Shown: in pieces, positions 1 through 7,654 of the stretch
Position numbering within the stretch: position 1 is the first letter of the stretch
How the letters are laid out: every line of letters starts with the position of its first letter
Translations under genes and position numbers: made by a program
NCBI GenBank assembly: GCA_023230985.1
Contig: JALNWH010000025.1
Location: forward strand, 1-20,508
Direction of reading: 5' to 3'
Origin: Bacillota bacterium
Lineage (GTDB): Bacteria > Bacillota > Clostridia > Lutisporales > Lutisporaceae
DNA: 20,508 nt
Notes under the pieces: generated by a model
What the model saw: the letters and a program-made list of their open reading frames with translations, nothing else
Told to the model about the DNA's origin: nothing
Databases searched by the model: none

Positions 1-664
1 ATTGACTTACCTCATCCTTAGTTTCAGAAAGATGGATTTGTATTTCAGCATCAATATCATGCGCTGCCTCGACAATTTGTTTTAAGTAAGTCGGTGTGCA
101 AGTATAAACAGAATGGGGTGCCAGGTTAATTCTTATACGACCATCACCTGTACCGTGATAATTATTATATAATTTTAAACCTTCTTTTAGCCTATTACCG
201 TCATCGCTGAAATCACCTTGTAAACCTCTTCCAAGTGCTGCCTTGATACCGGAATTGGCCACTGCTTCCGCCGTCTTGTCCATAGACATATACATATCAC
301 AAAAAGTCGTAGTTCCCGATTTAATCATTTCTAAAATTCCCAGCATAGAACCCCAATATATATCTTCCTCCTTTAGTTTTTCTTCCAAGGGAAATATCTT
401 GTCAAAAAGCCAGTCCATCAATTTCATATCATCAGCATAATTTCTCAATAAGGTCATAGCGGAATGATTATGCGCATTAACAAATCCCGGCATGGCAGCT
501 TTTCCTTTTAAATCTAACACCCTATTATACTTGGCTTCTATGCCTTTATAATAATCTCCTATGTATTCAATTTGTTTTCCTCTAATCCCAATACTGCCAT
601 TGCATATTATACTGCCGGTTTCATCGACGGTTATTATATAAAGATTTTTAAGTAAAAGGCTCAT
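1..664 (-). CDS. mtaD: 5'-methylthioadenosine/S-adenosylhomocysteine deaminase, N-terminal part (runs off left edge)
   Basis: Amidohydrolase-superfamily deaminase, expected to convert MTA/SAH to methylthioinosine/S-inosylhomocysteine in the cytoplasm. About 221 residues are visible; the C-terminal half lies beyond base 1. Seen: a short N-terminal beta segment (SLLLKNLYIITVDETGSI), then the metal-binding motif MPGFVNAHNHSAM with the HxH pair near residues 65-67, the family stretch DDMKLMDWLFDKIFPLE, SGTTTFCDMY, and the next metal-ligand region QIHLSET close to the window edge. The upstream gene's TAA overlaps the first possible ATG (667) by one base. The ATG at 664 is preferred because it lies 5-6 bases after GGGGA, whereas 667 is only 2-3 bases away. 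The two genes are clearly co-transcribed and translationally coupled. SsnA/TrzN-like amidohydrolases are the alternative, but the motif set and the neighbouring SAH hydrolase favour MtaD. Confidence 0.85.
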   Translation of the reverse strand, partial: MSLLLKNLYIITVDETGSIICNGSIGIRGKQIEYIGDYYKGIEAKYNRVLDLKGKAAMPGFVNAHNHSAMTLLRNYADDMKLMDWLFDKIFPLEEKLKEEDIYWGSMLGILEMIKSGTTTFCDMYMSMDKTAEAVANSGIKAALGRGLQGDFSDDGNRLKEGLKLYNNYHGTGDGRIRINLAPHSVYTCTPTYLKQIVEAAHDIDAEIQIHLSETKDEVSQ

Positions 665-666
665 CA

Positions 667-1914
667 TTATCCCCAGCCTTTCAAATACTTTTCTTGCTCT
701 TCGGTAAGGGTATCAATACCGATATTCATACCTTTAAGTTTCATATGAGCTACCTCATTATCTATTTCTTCAGGTACATTATAAACTTTTCTTTCTAGTT
801 TTTTATAATTATCATTGATAAACCTTGCACAAAAAGCTTGTAAAGCGAAACTCATATCCATTATCTCGGCAGGATGACCATCACCGGCAGCTAAATTCAC
901 CAATCTACCTTCACCAAGTAAATTAATAAGCCTGCCGTCATTCATCAAATAACCCATAATATTTTTTCTCATTATTTTCTTTTCTGCTGCCATTAATTCT
1001 AAATCCGGTTTGCATATTTCCACATCAAAATGCCCTGCATTAGCCAATATTACACCATCTTTCATTAGTTCGAAATTTTCCTTTTTTAAAACTTCGCTGC
1101 AACCTGTTACGGTAACAAATATATCTCCTAATGGTGAGGCATCTATAAGCGGCATTATCCTAAAACCATCCATATATGCCTCAATGGCTTTGATGGGATT
1201 AACCTCACATACTATAACATTTGCTCCCAATCCCTTTGCTTTATTTGCAACACCTTTTCCACACCAACCATAGCCTATAACCACCACAGTTTTACCTGCT
1301 ATAATTAAATTTGTTGTTCTCATTATTCCATCCCAAACTGATTGACCGGTACCATATCTATTATCAAACAAATATTTACATTGAGCATCGTTAACAGATA
1401 TCATGGGAAATAAAAGCTGTTTCTCCTTTTCTCTAGCTCTTAGTCTCATTACTCCTGTTGTAGTTTCTTCACAACCGCCAAATATATCACTCAGTAGCTC
1501 TTTTCTAATGCTATGTAGGAGATGCACCAAATCGCCTCCATCATCGATTACAATATTAGGTTTGATATCCAAAGCGCCGTTTAAATGCTCGTAATACTCT
1601 TCATCAGTAGTACCGTGCCATGCATATACATAAAAACCATCTTCAACTAACGCTGCAGCTATATCGTCTTGTGTAGATAATGGATTACTTCCTGTTACAG
1701 ATACCTCCGCTCCGGCTGATTTTAATACCTTAGCCAAGTACGCTGTTTTTGCTTCTAGATGTATTGACATTGCAATCCTGCGTCCTTCCAAAGGTTTATC
1801 CTTTTTAAAACTTTCTTCTATGGAAGAAAGTACTGGCATATTTCTTTTTACCCATTCAATTTTTTTATGACCTAATGATGCTTGGTTTATATCTTTTATC
1901 ATATTTTTTTTCAT
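667..1914 (-). CDS. ahcY: S-adenosylhomocysteinase family protein (possibly S-inosylhomocysteine hydrolase)
   Basis: NAD-dependent hydrolase of the SAH hydrolase family, 415 residues, the short archaeal/Thermotoga-like form without the C-terminal KPDHYRY-type tail of the human and many bacterial enzymes. Catalytic positions are conserved: H52, D125 region (VIDDGGDL), E150 (CEETTTGV), K180 and D184-N185 (CKYLFDN), and GHFDVEI. The NAD-binding glycine motif GYGWCGKG is at 214-221. The loop that carries T57/E59 in human SAH hydrolase reads HLEAKTA (52-58), giving Glu and Lys at these positions. Residue 59 touches the adenine 6-amino edge in known structures (recalled, not checked), so Lys would suit the 6-oxo group of hypoxanthine. 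Together with the co-transcribed deaminase this suggests an SAH to SIH to inosine plus homocysteine route. The start ATG is preceded by GGAGGTATTAA. A tandem repeat lies about 43-96 bases upstream. Confidence 0.93.
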   Translation of the reverse strand: MKKNMIKDINQASLGHKKIEWVKRNMPVLSSIEESFKKDKPLEGRRIAMSIHLEAKTAYLAKVLKSAGAEVSVTGSNPLSTQDDIAAALVEDGFYVYAWHGTTDEEYYEHLNGALDIKPNIVIDDGGDLVHLLHSIRKELLSDIFGGCEETTTGVMRLRAREKEKQLLFPMISVNDAQCKYLFDNRYGTGQSVWDGIMRTTNLIIAGKTVVVIGYGWCGKGVANKAKGLGANVIVCEVNPIKAIEAYMDGFRIMPLIDASPLGDIFVTVTGCSEVLKKENFELMKDGVILANAGHFDVEICKPDLELMAAEKKIMRKNIMGYLMNDGRLINLLGEGRLVNLAAGDGHPAEIMDMSFALQAFCARFINDNYKKLERKVYNVPEEIDNEVAHMKLKGMNIGIDTLTEEQEKYLKGWG

Positions 1915-1956
1915 TTAATACCTCCAAAAAGCTACTTTTATATAATACTTACATTA

Positions 1957-2010
1957 TACTTTATATTTTCCAATAATTCATGATACTTTATATTTTCCAA
2001 TAATTCATGT
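1957..2010. repeat. 27-bp tandem direct repeat, two copies, upstream of ahcY
   Basis: Copies at 1957-1983 and 1984-2010 differ only in their last base. Each holds TACTTTATATTTTCCAATAA followed by TTCATG. On the minus strand each copy reads TTGGAAAATATAAAG then TATAAT-like or TATCAT-like sequence, so the copies could be promoter elements or binding sites for the ahcY-mtaD transcript. No second example was noticed elsewhere in the window. A slippage duplication without function is equally possible. Confidence 0.85.
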
Positions 2011-2146
2011 TTCAATTATATAATTTTCGATACCTAAACTTTATCACAAATGATGAAGTATATTCTATTCGCTGCTTTCTAGAGTGCATAGTAGCCTTAG
2101 CACACAAGGTATGATTTTGACAGGTAAGAATAAAGAAAAAAGCGAT

Positions 2147-2181
2147 AAACCCGGGATTTGGGTCAAAATTCCGGGTTTTTT
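2147..2181 (+). terminator. Rho-independent terminator with no gene in front of it on the plus strand
   Basis: A 13-bp stem (AAACCCGGGATTT with AAATTCCGGGTTT, one G-U pair), a 6-base loop and a T-run on the plus strand. No plus-strand gene precedes it, only a 29-codon frame (2111-2200) whose codons span the stem. Read on the minus strand the stem is followed, after five bases, by TTTTTTCTTT, so it may also stop transcripts coming from livF about 500 bases away. Confidence 0.65.
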
Positions 2182-2680
2182 AAACACTGTTTCATTTTAA
2201 GAACCAACATAAAATTACGCTAGCTTCTCGACTCTTGCACTATCTAAGTATCCTTTAGATGTTACGATGCACTAATTCTGGGGTTCTATGACAATAACCA
2301 TCAATATTGGTAATAAATATTTAATTTGATTTAAATCACTTTTAATTCTTGAAAAGGCATAATAGGTGTAGAGTGTATTTGAGATAATTATCTTTTGAAG
2401 GTGTTAAACCTGAACTAAGCCCAATGATTAAATACAATTAACTTGATAAGGATACAACACTACTATATTTTTTAAATAATTGTTGATCCATAATACAAAC
2501 TTCTTTTTAACCAAATTGGCTCGTAAAAATAGCGAGAAATAAATTTTGTCAAAATAATTTACTCCCCGACTGTACTATATTATATGCACAATTCCTATTG
2601 CACCATTGCATTGTTCTTATGACCATTAATATAACCTACAAAATATCTGTCTGCTATATGAGATTAAATTATAAGCCGGC

Positions 2681-3385
2681 CTATAATCCAAGGTAGGCTT
2701 GCTTAATATATGGATCATCCTTTATATCATTGCTTAAACCATGCAAAACTATTTTACCGTTTTCTATAACATATGCTCTTTTCGAGATAGCTAAGGAACG
2801 CTTCACATTCTGTTCAATCAATAGAATCGTAAGTCCCTCTTTATTAAGTCCGCTTATGATATTGAACATATCTGCTACAACTATTGGAGCTAAGCCTAAA
2901 GATATCTCATCGCATATTAACAATTTGGGCTTTAGCATCAAAGCTCTACCCACAGCAATCATCTGCTGCTCGCCACCAGACAAGGTTTTGCTTATTTGCC
3001 TTTTTCTTTCCAATAACCTAGGGAAAAGATTATAAACATATTCCAAGGTTTCATCCTTAAACTTCTTTCCCTCTGGACTTGTTGCTCCCATTAGAAGGTT
3101 TTCTTCAACAGTCATATCACCAAATAGCTGTCTGCCCTCTGGTATTTGTATTAAACCTTTGTTCACTATATCATGGGGTTCATGGCCAATTATGTTTTCT
3201 CCCATAAATACTATATTACCCTTTGTGGGTTTTAAAATACCTGAAACAGTATTGATTAGGGTACTTTTGCCTGCACCGTTTGCCCCTACTAAAGCCACCA
3301 TTTCCCCTTCTTCTACTTCTATATTTATATCTTGAATAACTTCTATTTTCCCATATCCTGCGGAAATATTCTCAACCTTAAGCAA
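2681..3385 (-). CDS. livF: Branched-chain amino acid-type ABC transporter ATPase LivF
   Basis: Cytoplasmic ATPase of a hydrophobic/polar amino acid or amide uptake (HAAT/LIV) importer, partner of LivG on the LivHM channel; 234 residues with the start chosen. Seen: Walker A GANGAGKST (34-42), ABC signature LSGGEQQM (135-142), Walker B LLICDE (155-160) and the switch region LLIEQN, where Gln replaces His as is usual in LivF. The sequence after Walker B reads DEISLGLAP instead of the usual DEPSLGLAP. An ATG at 3394 abuts GGGGAGG with no spacing. The TTG at 3385 lies 9 bases after it and gives the typical family start MLKVENISAGYG, so it is preferred. The gene overlaps the end of livG. It is the last gene of the operon; substrate type cannot be told from the ATPase. 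Confidence 0.92.
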   Translation of the reverse strand: MLKVENISAGYGKIEVIQDINIEVEEGEMVALVGANGAGKSTLINTVSGILKPTKGNIVFMGENIIGHEPHDIVNKGLIQIPEGRQLFGDMTVEENLLMGATSPEGKKFKDETLEYVYNLFPRLLERKRQISKTLSGGEQQMIAVGRALMLKPKLLICDEISLGLAPIVVADMFNIISGLNKEGLTILLIEQNVKRSLAISKRAYVIENGKIVLHGLSNDIKDDPYIKQAYLGL

Positions 3386-4106
3386 TATTTTCATCCTCCC
3401 CTAAATAGGCTTCTATAACTTTCTCATTGGCGGCTACTTCTGCTGGAGTTCCTTCTGCAATCTTCACTCCATGCTGCAATACTACAACTTTATCAGAGAG
3501 GCTCATAACAGCCCTCATTACATGCTCTATAAGCATAAAAGTGATGCCTCTGGAATCTCTTAACTCAAATATTAGCTGAATAATTTCATCTACTTCTACC
3601 AAAGTAAGTCCGGCCATTACTTCATCTAACAATAACATTTTAGGCCCAGTTGCCAAGGCCCTTGCAATTTCAAGCCTTTTTGTTTCTCCTATTGTAAGGT
3701 CTTTGGTCAATTTGTTCCTTTTTTCATACATTTTTACCATATCCAAAGCATCATCAGTTATTTTTTCTGCATCCTTACGTTTTTTGTTTCTTAGAAATGA
3801 ACCTGTAAGCACATTATCATGCACCGAAAGTCCTCTAAAAGGCTGAGCATGCTGAAAAGTCCTAGTTAGCCCAATATCACATATCTTATGGGACTCTAAA
3901 CCAGTGATCTCTGTTTTATCAAAAAAGATTTTTCCGGCAGATACAGGCAGGAAACCTGTAATAAGATTAAATGTTGTAGTTTTGCCGGCACCATTAGGAC
4001 CAATTAAACCACATATCTGTCCTTCTTCAACGGTTAATGATAAATCTGTTACAGCTTTAAGCCCAGAAAAGTTCTTACTCATATTTTCTACAGTTAACAA
4101 TGTCAT
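3378..4106 (-). CDS. livG: Branched-chain amino acid-type ABC transporter ATPase LivG
   Basis: Second ATPase of the LIV-type importer, 242 residues, cytoplasmic. Seen: Walker A GPNGAGKTT (36-44), Q-loop TFQHAQPF, signature region LTIGETKRLEIARAL (137-151), Walker B LLLDE (158-162) followed by the LivG hallmark VMAGL, and switch His in LIEHVM. The signature reads IGETK in place of the canonical LSGGQ; LivG proteins commonly deviate here (for example YGQQR). An in-frame ATG 15 bases upstream was rejected because its codons are the SD itself (GGGAGG); the ATG at 4106 follows with 7 bases spacing. The SD overlaps the last codons of livM, so the two are translationally coupled. Confidence 0.93.
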   Translation of the reverse strand: MTLLTVENMSKNFSGLKAVTDLSLTVEEGQICGLIGPNGAGKTTTFNLITGFLPVSAGKIFFDKTEITGLESHKICDIGLTRTFQHAQPFRGLSVHDNVLTGSFLRNKKRKDAEKITDDALDMVKMYEKRNKLTKDLTIGETKRLEIARALATGPKMLLLDEVMAGLTLVEVDEIIQLIFELRDSRGITFMLIEHVMRAVMSLSDKVVVLQHGVKIAEGTPAEVAANEKVIEAYLGEDENIA

Positions 4107-4110
4107 TTTT

Positions 4111-5091
4111 TTACCTCCCATGGCTAAGATTTTTTAGCCTATCTTTCACCCATACAAATATTCCATCAGGCATAAATCTAAGGATTAGTATAAGGATAAT
4201 ACCATAGACTAGAATATTAATTCCAGCAATCCTACCCATCATTGTACGTAAACCTTCACTCAGTGGCACAAACAGTGCAGCACCAACTAGAGGGCCAAAT
4301 AACGTACCCCTGCCACCTGCTACTGCAAAGAAAATTATCTGAACAGATAACATAAAATCAAACATGGTATATGGGTCAATAAATGTAATATATTGAGCCC
4401 AGAAAGAACCGGCAACACCGACTAAAAAGGAACTTATTATAGTAGCCAGCATTTTATATTTATATGTGTTTATACCTATTGATTCCGCAGCTTCCTCATT
4501 TTCACGAATAGCTAAAAAATAAAAGCCGCTTTTGGATTTCATTATAGCCTTGTAAAGTATTAGAATGCCTATATACATTGCAAATATTACATAAAAATAC
4601 ATATATTTTGAATCAAATTGCAAATTGCTAATATTATTGCCTTTATAGGGTATATACAGACCTTTTGCAGCACCAGTCCATTCAAAGCCTAAGGATAAAT
4701 AACGGCTTATTTCTACAAATACAATGGTAACCAAGGCAAAGTAAAATCCGGTAATATTGCTTCTAAAACATAAAAAGCCCATAAAGGCACCTATAACTAA
4801 GGCAATCAAACCGCTTACAAATAATCCAATCCAAGGAGTTATGCCCAATCTTAAAAGCAATAAAGTTGATGTATAAGCGCCCACTCCAATAAACAATGAA
4901 TGGCCAAATGACATCTGTCCAGCATATCCTCCTAGTATATCCCATGCTGTACTAACATAAGCATAAAAAAACACCAAAATAAGGACATGAACTATATTAG
5001 ATGGCAGTTTAAGAACTGCTAATACCAATATTATAGTTAATATATAGAGTAAGGTTTTTATTAAATTGTTTTGCTTTGTTTGCTCTATCAT
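4111..5091 (-). CDS. livM: LIV-type ABC transporter permease LivM
   Basis: Membrane-embedded permease, 326 residues, with about eight to ten hydrophobic segments from residue 10 to the C-terminus. It shows the LivM signatures GGYAGQMSFGHSLFIGVGAYT (near 54-74), the cytoplasmic coupling loop RENEEAAESIGIN before the late membrane segments, and the motif AGGRGTLFGPLVGAALFV. It forms the translocation channel with LivH. The start ATG overlaps the livH stop as ATGA, with GGAG upstream. A short charged N-terminus (MIEQTKQNN) precedes the first membrane helix, as is common. Homologous permeases serve branched-chain amino acids, urea and short amides, so the cargo is open. Confidence 0.93.
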   Translation of the reverse strand: MIEQTKQNNLIKTLLYILTIILVLAVLKLPSNIVHVLILVFFYAYVSTAWDILGGYAGQMSFGHSLFIGVGAYTSTLLLLRLGITPWIGLFVSGLIALVIGAFMGFLCFRSNITGFYFALVTIVFVEISRYLSLGFEWTGAAKGLYIPYKGNNISNLQFDSKYMYFYVIFAMYIGILILYKAIMKSKSGFYFLAIRENEEAAESIGINTYKYKMLATIISSFLVGVAGSFWAQYITFIDPYTMFDFMLSVQIIFFAVAGGRGTLFGPLVGAALFVPLSEGLRTMMGRIAGINILVYGIILILILRFMPDGIFVWVKDRLKNLSHGR

Positions 5092-5957
5092 ATTCCGCTC
5101 CCTCCAAACAATCCTTTTGGTTTAAATAACAGTGTAAGAATCAAAAATATAAAAGGCAGGATTGGTCCTGTGGAACCCGGCAAAAGAACAGCACCAAAAG
5201 CATCAGCTAATCCTATTAAAAATGAGGCTACTAAAGCACCTTTAAAATTTCCCATTCCTCCAACTATTACTATGGCAAAAGCAAATAGTATAAAAAAGCT
5301 ACCAATATTCGGTGATACATAATATATAGGTGTTAAAAAGGGACCTGATATTCCTAAAGTCGCAAGACTGATACCAAAGGCAATTTGATAGATAGCCTTA
5401 ACATTAACTCCTACTAAAGATGCAGCATATCTGTTCTGAGAAACAGCTCTAATGTTTCTGCCTAGTTCTGTTTTTTGCATCATCCAAAGTAAGGCTCCAG
5501 TTACTAATATTGATATTGCAAAACCAAGGAGTCTGTTTGCACCTATTATTATCTCACCTATTTTCAAGGTTTTTCCTGTTAGTGCAGCTTTAACTGTATA
5601 AAAATTAGGTGAAAATATAATCATAGCCAAGTTCATCAGTACTAGGGATAATCCAATCATAATAAGAAACTGTGCCATGGTTTCCCTATCCAAAATCGGA
5701 ATGATTAAATATTTTGCTAAAATTACACCTAAAAAATATAATAAGGGAAAGCTAATAAATATGGCCAAATACGGATTTATATCAAGCCTAAACACTATTA
5801 ATGTAACGTACATTGCTATCATCAAAAATTCGCCATGGGCAAAATTTATTATCCCTAGAACACCCAGACCAAGCATTAAGCCCATGGCAATTTGTGCATA
5901 TATTCCTCCTTGCAGCAATCCTGATACAAGGGTTTGTCCAAAGAGTGTAAGATTCAT
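5088..5957 (-). CDS. livH: LIV-type ABC transporter permease LivH
   Basis: Membrane permease of 289 residues, within the normal LivH size range. Seen: the N-terminal hydrophobic segment GLLQGGIYAQIAMGLMLGLG, the family motif GIINFAHGEFLMIAMY (35-50), the coupling-helix region ELGRNIRAVSQNRYAASLVGVN and the late motif IVIVGGMGNFKGALVASF. The SD AGGAGG sits 7 bases before the ATG. It follows the substrate-binding protein gene after 193 bases that contain a perfect 17-bp stem-loop, and overlaps livM by four bases, so it begins the tightly coupled HMGF block. Confidence 0.93.
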   Translation of the reverse strand: MNLTLFGQTLVSGLLQGGIYAQIAMGLMLGLGVLGIINFAHGEFLMIAMYVTLIVFRLDINPYLAIFISFPLLYFLGVILAKYLIIPILDRETMAQFLIMIGLSLVLMNLAMIIFSPNFYTVKAALTGKTLKIGEIIIGANRLLGFAISILVTGALLWMMQKTELGRNIRAVSQNRYAASLVGVNVKAIYQIAFGISLATLGISGPFLTPIYYVSPNIGSFFILFAFAIVIVGGMGNFKGALVASFLIGLADAFGAVLLPGSTGPILPFIFLILTLLFKPKGLFGGSGI

Positions 5958-6093
5958 CTTCTAACCTCCTAAATCAAAAAATATAGTTAGTATAACAAAA
6001 GTTCTTTAGTTTGTATTTTATTTTGTTCAAGTAGCTAGGTATAATAGCCTGCAATGACCATATATAATCTCCTTTACATAAATATAAACCAAG

Positions 6094-6132
6094 TTTTGTA
6101 CTGTATGGCTAATAAAGCCATACAGTACAAAA
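6094..6132 (-). other. Perfect 17-bp stem-loop between the binding-protein gene and livH
   Basis: Inverted repeat TTTTGTACTGTATGGCT / AGCCATACAGTACAAAA with a 5-base loop, 18 bases after the binding-protein stop. It lacks a U-tract on the minus strand, so it is not a classic terminator. In binding-protein transporter operons such hairpins commonly protect the upstream mRNA 3' end or attenuate read-through, giving more binding protein than permease; that role is inferred here. Confidence 0.75.
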
Positions 6133-6150
6133 TCCAAATCAAACTCAAAA

Positions 6151-7413
6151 CTAGAATTTCGGTTCAGATGTTGCAAATTTTGATGGGAAAACTGTCTTTC
6201 TTTCACCATCTTGATATTGAATAACTACTGGCTCTGCATAAATATTTTGCCCTTTTTCATCAAATTCTATAGCCTTATAAGGAACAATTATTTTTGAAGA
6301 ATCAGTAATTGAAGTTTCCTTAAGAGCATTATTTATATCGTCTCTATCTCTGCTAGCTGCTCTCTCTATAGCATCAGCAATAATTAAAATACTTTGGTAA
6401 GCGTGGGCAGCATGACCACCCATTTTTGAATTATATGTTTCTGAATATTTATTATTGACTTCTTCGATCCCTGGTATATCCGTATTAAAGTTATCAGCTA
6501 AGAACCAGCTTTCAACTTTAGAACCGATGTTTTCAGCAAATAGAGGATCGGCAAATCCACCGCTTATACCTAATTTAATAGCATCAAGACCAAGCTCTTC
6601 TATAGAATCTGCTAATAAAAGTGCATCTGCTATGAAAGATGTTGCAATAACTGCATCCACATTTGCCGCTTTGATTTTTGAAACATAAGGTGTCATGTTT
6701 TGTGTGCTTGCGGCTGGATAACTAAGATCAAGTGCTAATTCAAAGCCTAAATCCTTTATAGCTTCTTTACTTCCTTTTGCAGTAGACTGACCAAAATCAG
6801 CATCTTCAAAAATCAATGCAATTTTTTTAATACCTGCATCCTTCTCTTTATTTAACCAATCAAAATAGGAAACTGCATCGTAACCATATTTAAAAAGATT
6901 GACACTTACACGAGTAACATAATTAAATCCGCGATTAGTAATATCATCTGCTCCGGCTACCTGTATTAAATAAGGAGTTTTTAGTCTCTCTGCTACTTGA
7001 GTAGCACCCATTGCAGAAGGACTATGGAACGAACCTGTTACTACAGATACCTTTTCTTGATCAATAGCTCTTTCTACTTCTCCCATAGCTACTTCTTGAC
7101 GACCTTCCCCATCTAAGAAAATCAATTCTAACGGAGCGCCACCTAAAGATTTGATTCCACCATTTTCGTTTATCATCTTTGCTGCCAGCTCATTACCATT
7201 CTTAAGCTGCTCCCCTATGCTTGCTAATCCTCCAGTTAAAGGAGCCAAAACACCAATTTTCACAGGCTCTACATTGCTTACTTCTCCTTGATCCCCATTA
7301 TTCTCATCGGCTCCACCACTTGGTTTTGGGGCACATCCTGCTAACCCTGCTCCTAACATAGCTATAACAGTGATTAAGATGATTAGTTTAAAAATACCGT
7401 TTTTATTAATCAT
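6151..7413 (-). CDS. LIV-type ABC transporter substrate-binding lipoprotein
   Basis: Extracytoplasmic substrate-binding lipoprotein of 420 residues. Seen: a lipoprotein signal peptide (MINKNGIFK, hydrophobic core, lipobox LAGC with Cys27), then a Gly/Asp-rich linker, then a type-1 periplasmic-binding fold (Peripla_BP_6-like) starting KIGVLAPLTGGLASIGEQLK, with VVTGSFHSPSAMGATQVAE and an AHAYQSILIIADAIERA segment near the C-terminus. An in-frame ATG 15 bases upstream is part of the SD (GGGAGG); the ATG at 7413 is correct. The adjacent catabolic genes suggest the ligand is a ureide, hydantoin, carbamoyl or amide compound rather than leucine, but the binding pocket cannot be judged by eye. Confidence 0.92.
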   Translation of the reverse strand: MINKNGIFKLIILITVIAMLGAGLAGCAPKPSGGADENNGDQGEVSNVEPVKIGVLAPLTGGLASIGEQLKNGNELAAKMINENGGIKSLGGAPLELIFLDGEGRQEVAMGEVERAIDQEKVSVVTGSFHSPSAMGATQVAERLKTPYLIQVAGADDITNRGFNYVTRVSVNLFKYGYDAVSYFDWLNKEKDAGIKKIALIFEDADFGQSTAKGSKEAIKDLGFELALDLSYPAASTQNMTPYVSKIKAANVDAVIATSFIADALLLADSIEELGLDAIKLGISGGFADPLFAENIGSKVESWFLADNFNTDIPGIEEVNNKYSETYNSKMGGHAAHAYQSILIIADAIERAASRDRDDINNALKETSITDSSKIIVPYKAIEFDEKGQNIYAEPVVIQYQDGERKTVFPSKFATSEPKF

Positions 7414-7443
7414 TTTTTTCCCTCCCATTTCTAAAATTTAAAT

Positions 7444-7617
7444 TTATTTATTTTGTAATTTTTGTAACAAGGATATTAACTCTGGGTTGCCGCTTGCAGG
7501 TGGTTGCCAATCAACATTTATGACATCAACGCCTTGTTCTGTTAAATCCTCGGCAAAGCTATCTATCCCAGCGGCTATTATTTTTAAATCGTTGTTTAGT
7601 GTTTCATCAAACTTCAC
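7444..7617 (-). CDS. 57-residue protein linked to FdrA/DUF1116, possible small carbamoyltransferase subunit
   Basis: Small soluble acidic protein, starting at GTG (7617) 5 bases after a perfect GGGGAGG. An upstream in-frame ATG at 7674 would overlap fdrA and has no SD. Visible features: IIAAGIDSFAEDLTEQGVDVINVDWQPPASGNPELISLL, ending LQNK. From memory, the pattern GxxxFAxxLxxQGxxVVxVDWxPPAGG appears at the N-terminus of long DUF1116/FdrA-linked proteins in other bacteria, so this looks like that domain as a free polypeptide; the DUF1116 protein here begins after it. Located 37 bases after fdrA and 30 bases before the binding-protein gene, so it is cotranscribed. Function unknown; a structural or regulatory subunit of an FdrA-DUF1116 complex is the obvious guess. 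Confidence 0.8.
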   Translation of the reverse strand: MKFDETLNNDLKIIAAGIDSFAEDLTEQGVDVINVDWQPPASGNPELISLLQKLQNK

Positions 7618-7654
7618 ATTTGCCTCCCCTTTCAAGTTAGTTGAAATCAATATT

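Larger units (their letters stand above)
1915..2680. other. 766-base gene-free stretch between ahcY and livF
   Basis: No credible coding region lies here on either strand. It holds the ahcY SD and promoter region, the 27-bp tandem repeat (1957-2010) and one strong hairpin (2147-2181). From 2182 to 2680 the sequence is AT-rich with scattered stops in all frames. I see only a weak stem at the very end of livF (TTATAGG/CTTATAA around CCGG) without a U-tract. The operon's transcription end is therefore not obvious; the hairpin at 2147-2181 might serve from the far side. Confidence 0.6.

Noticed and set aside
1957..2010. CRISPR array
   Set aside because: Only two copies, directly abutting, with no spacer between them.
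1915..2150. SAM or SAH riboswitch in front of ahcY
   Set aside because: The leader is short and AT-rich with a tandem repeat; no conserved riboswitch core or multi-stem fold could be recognised.
2681..7413. Calling the transporter a leucine/isoleucine/valine importer
   Set aside because: The family also takes up urea, amides and other compounds, and the operon's enzymes point to a ureide; the Liv names are used for homology only.
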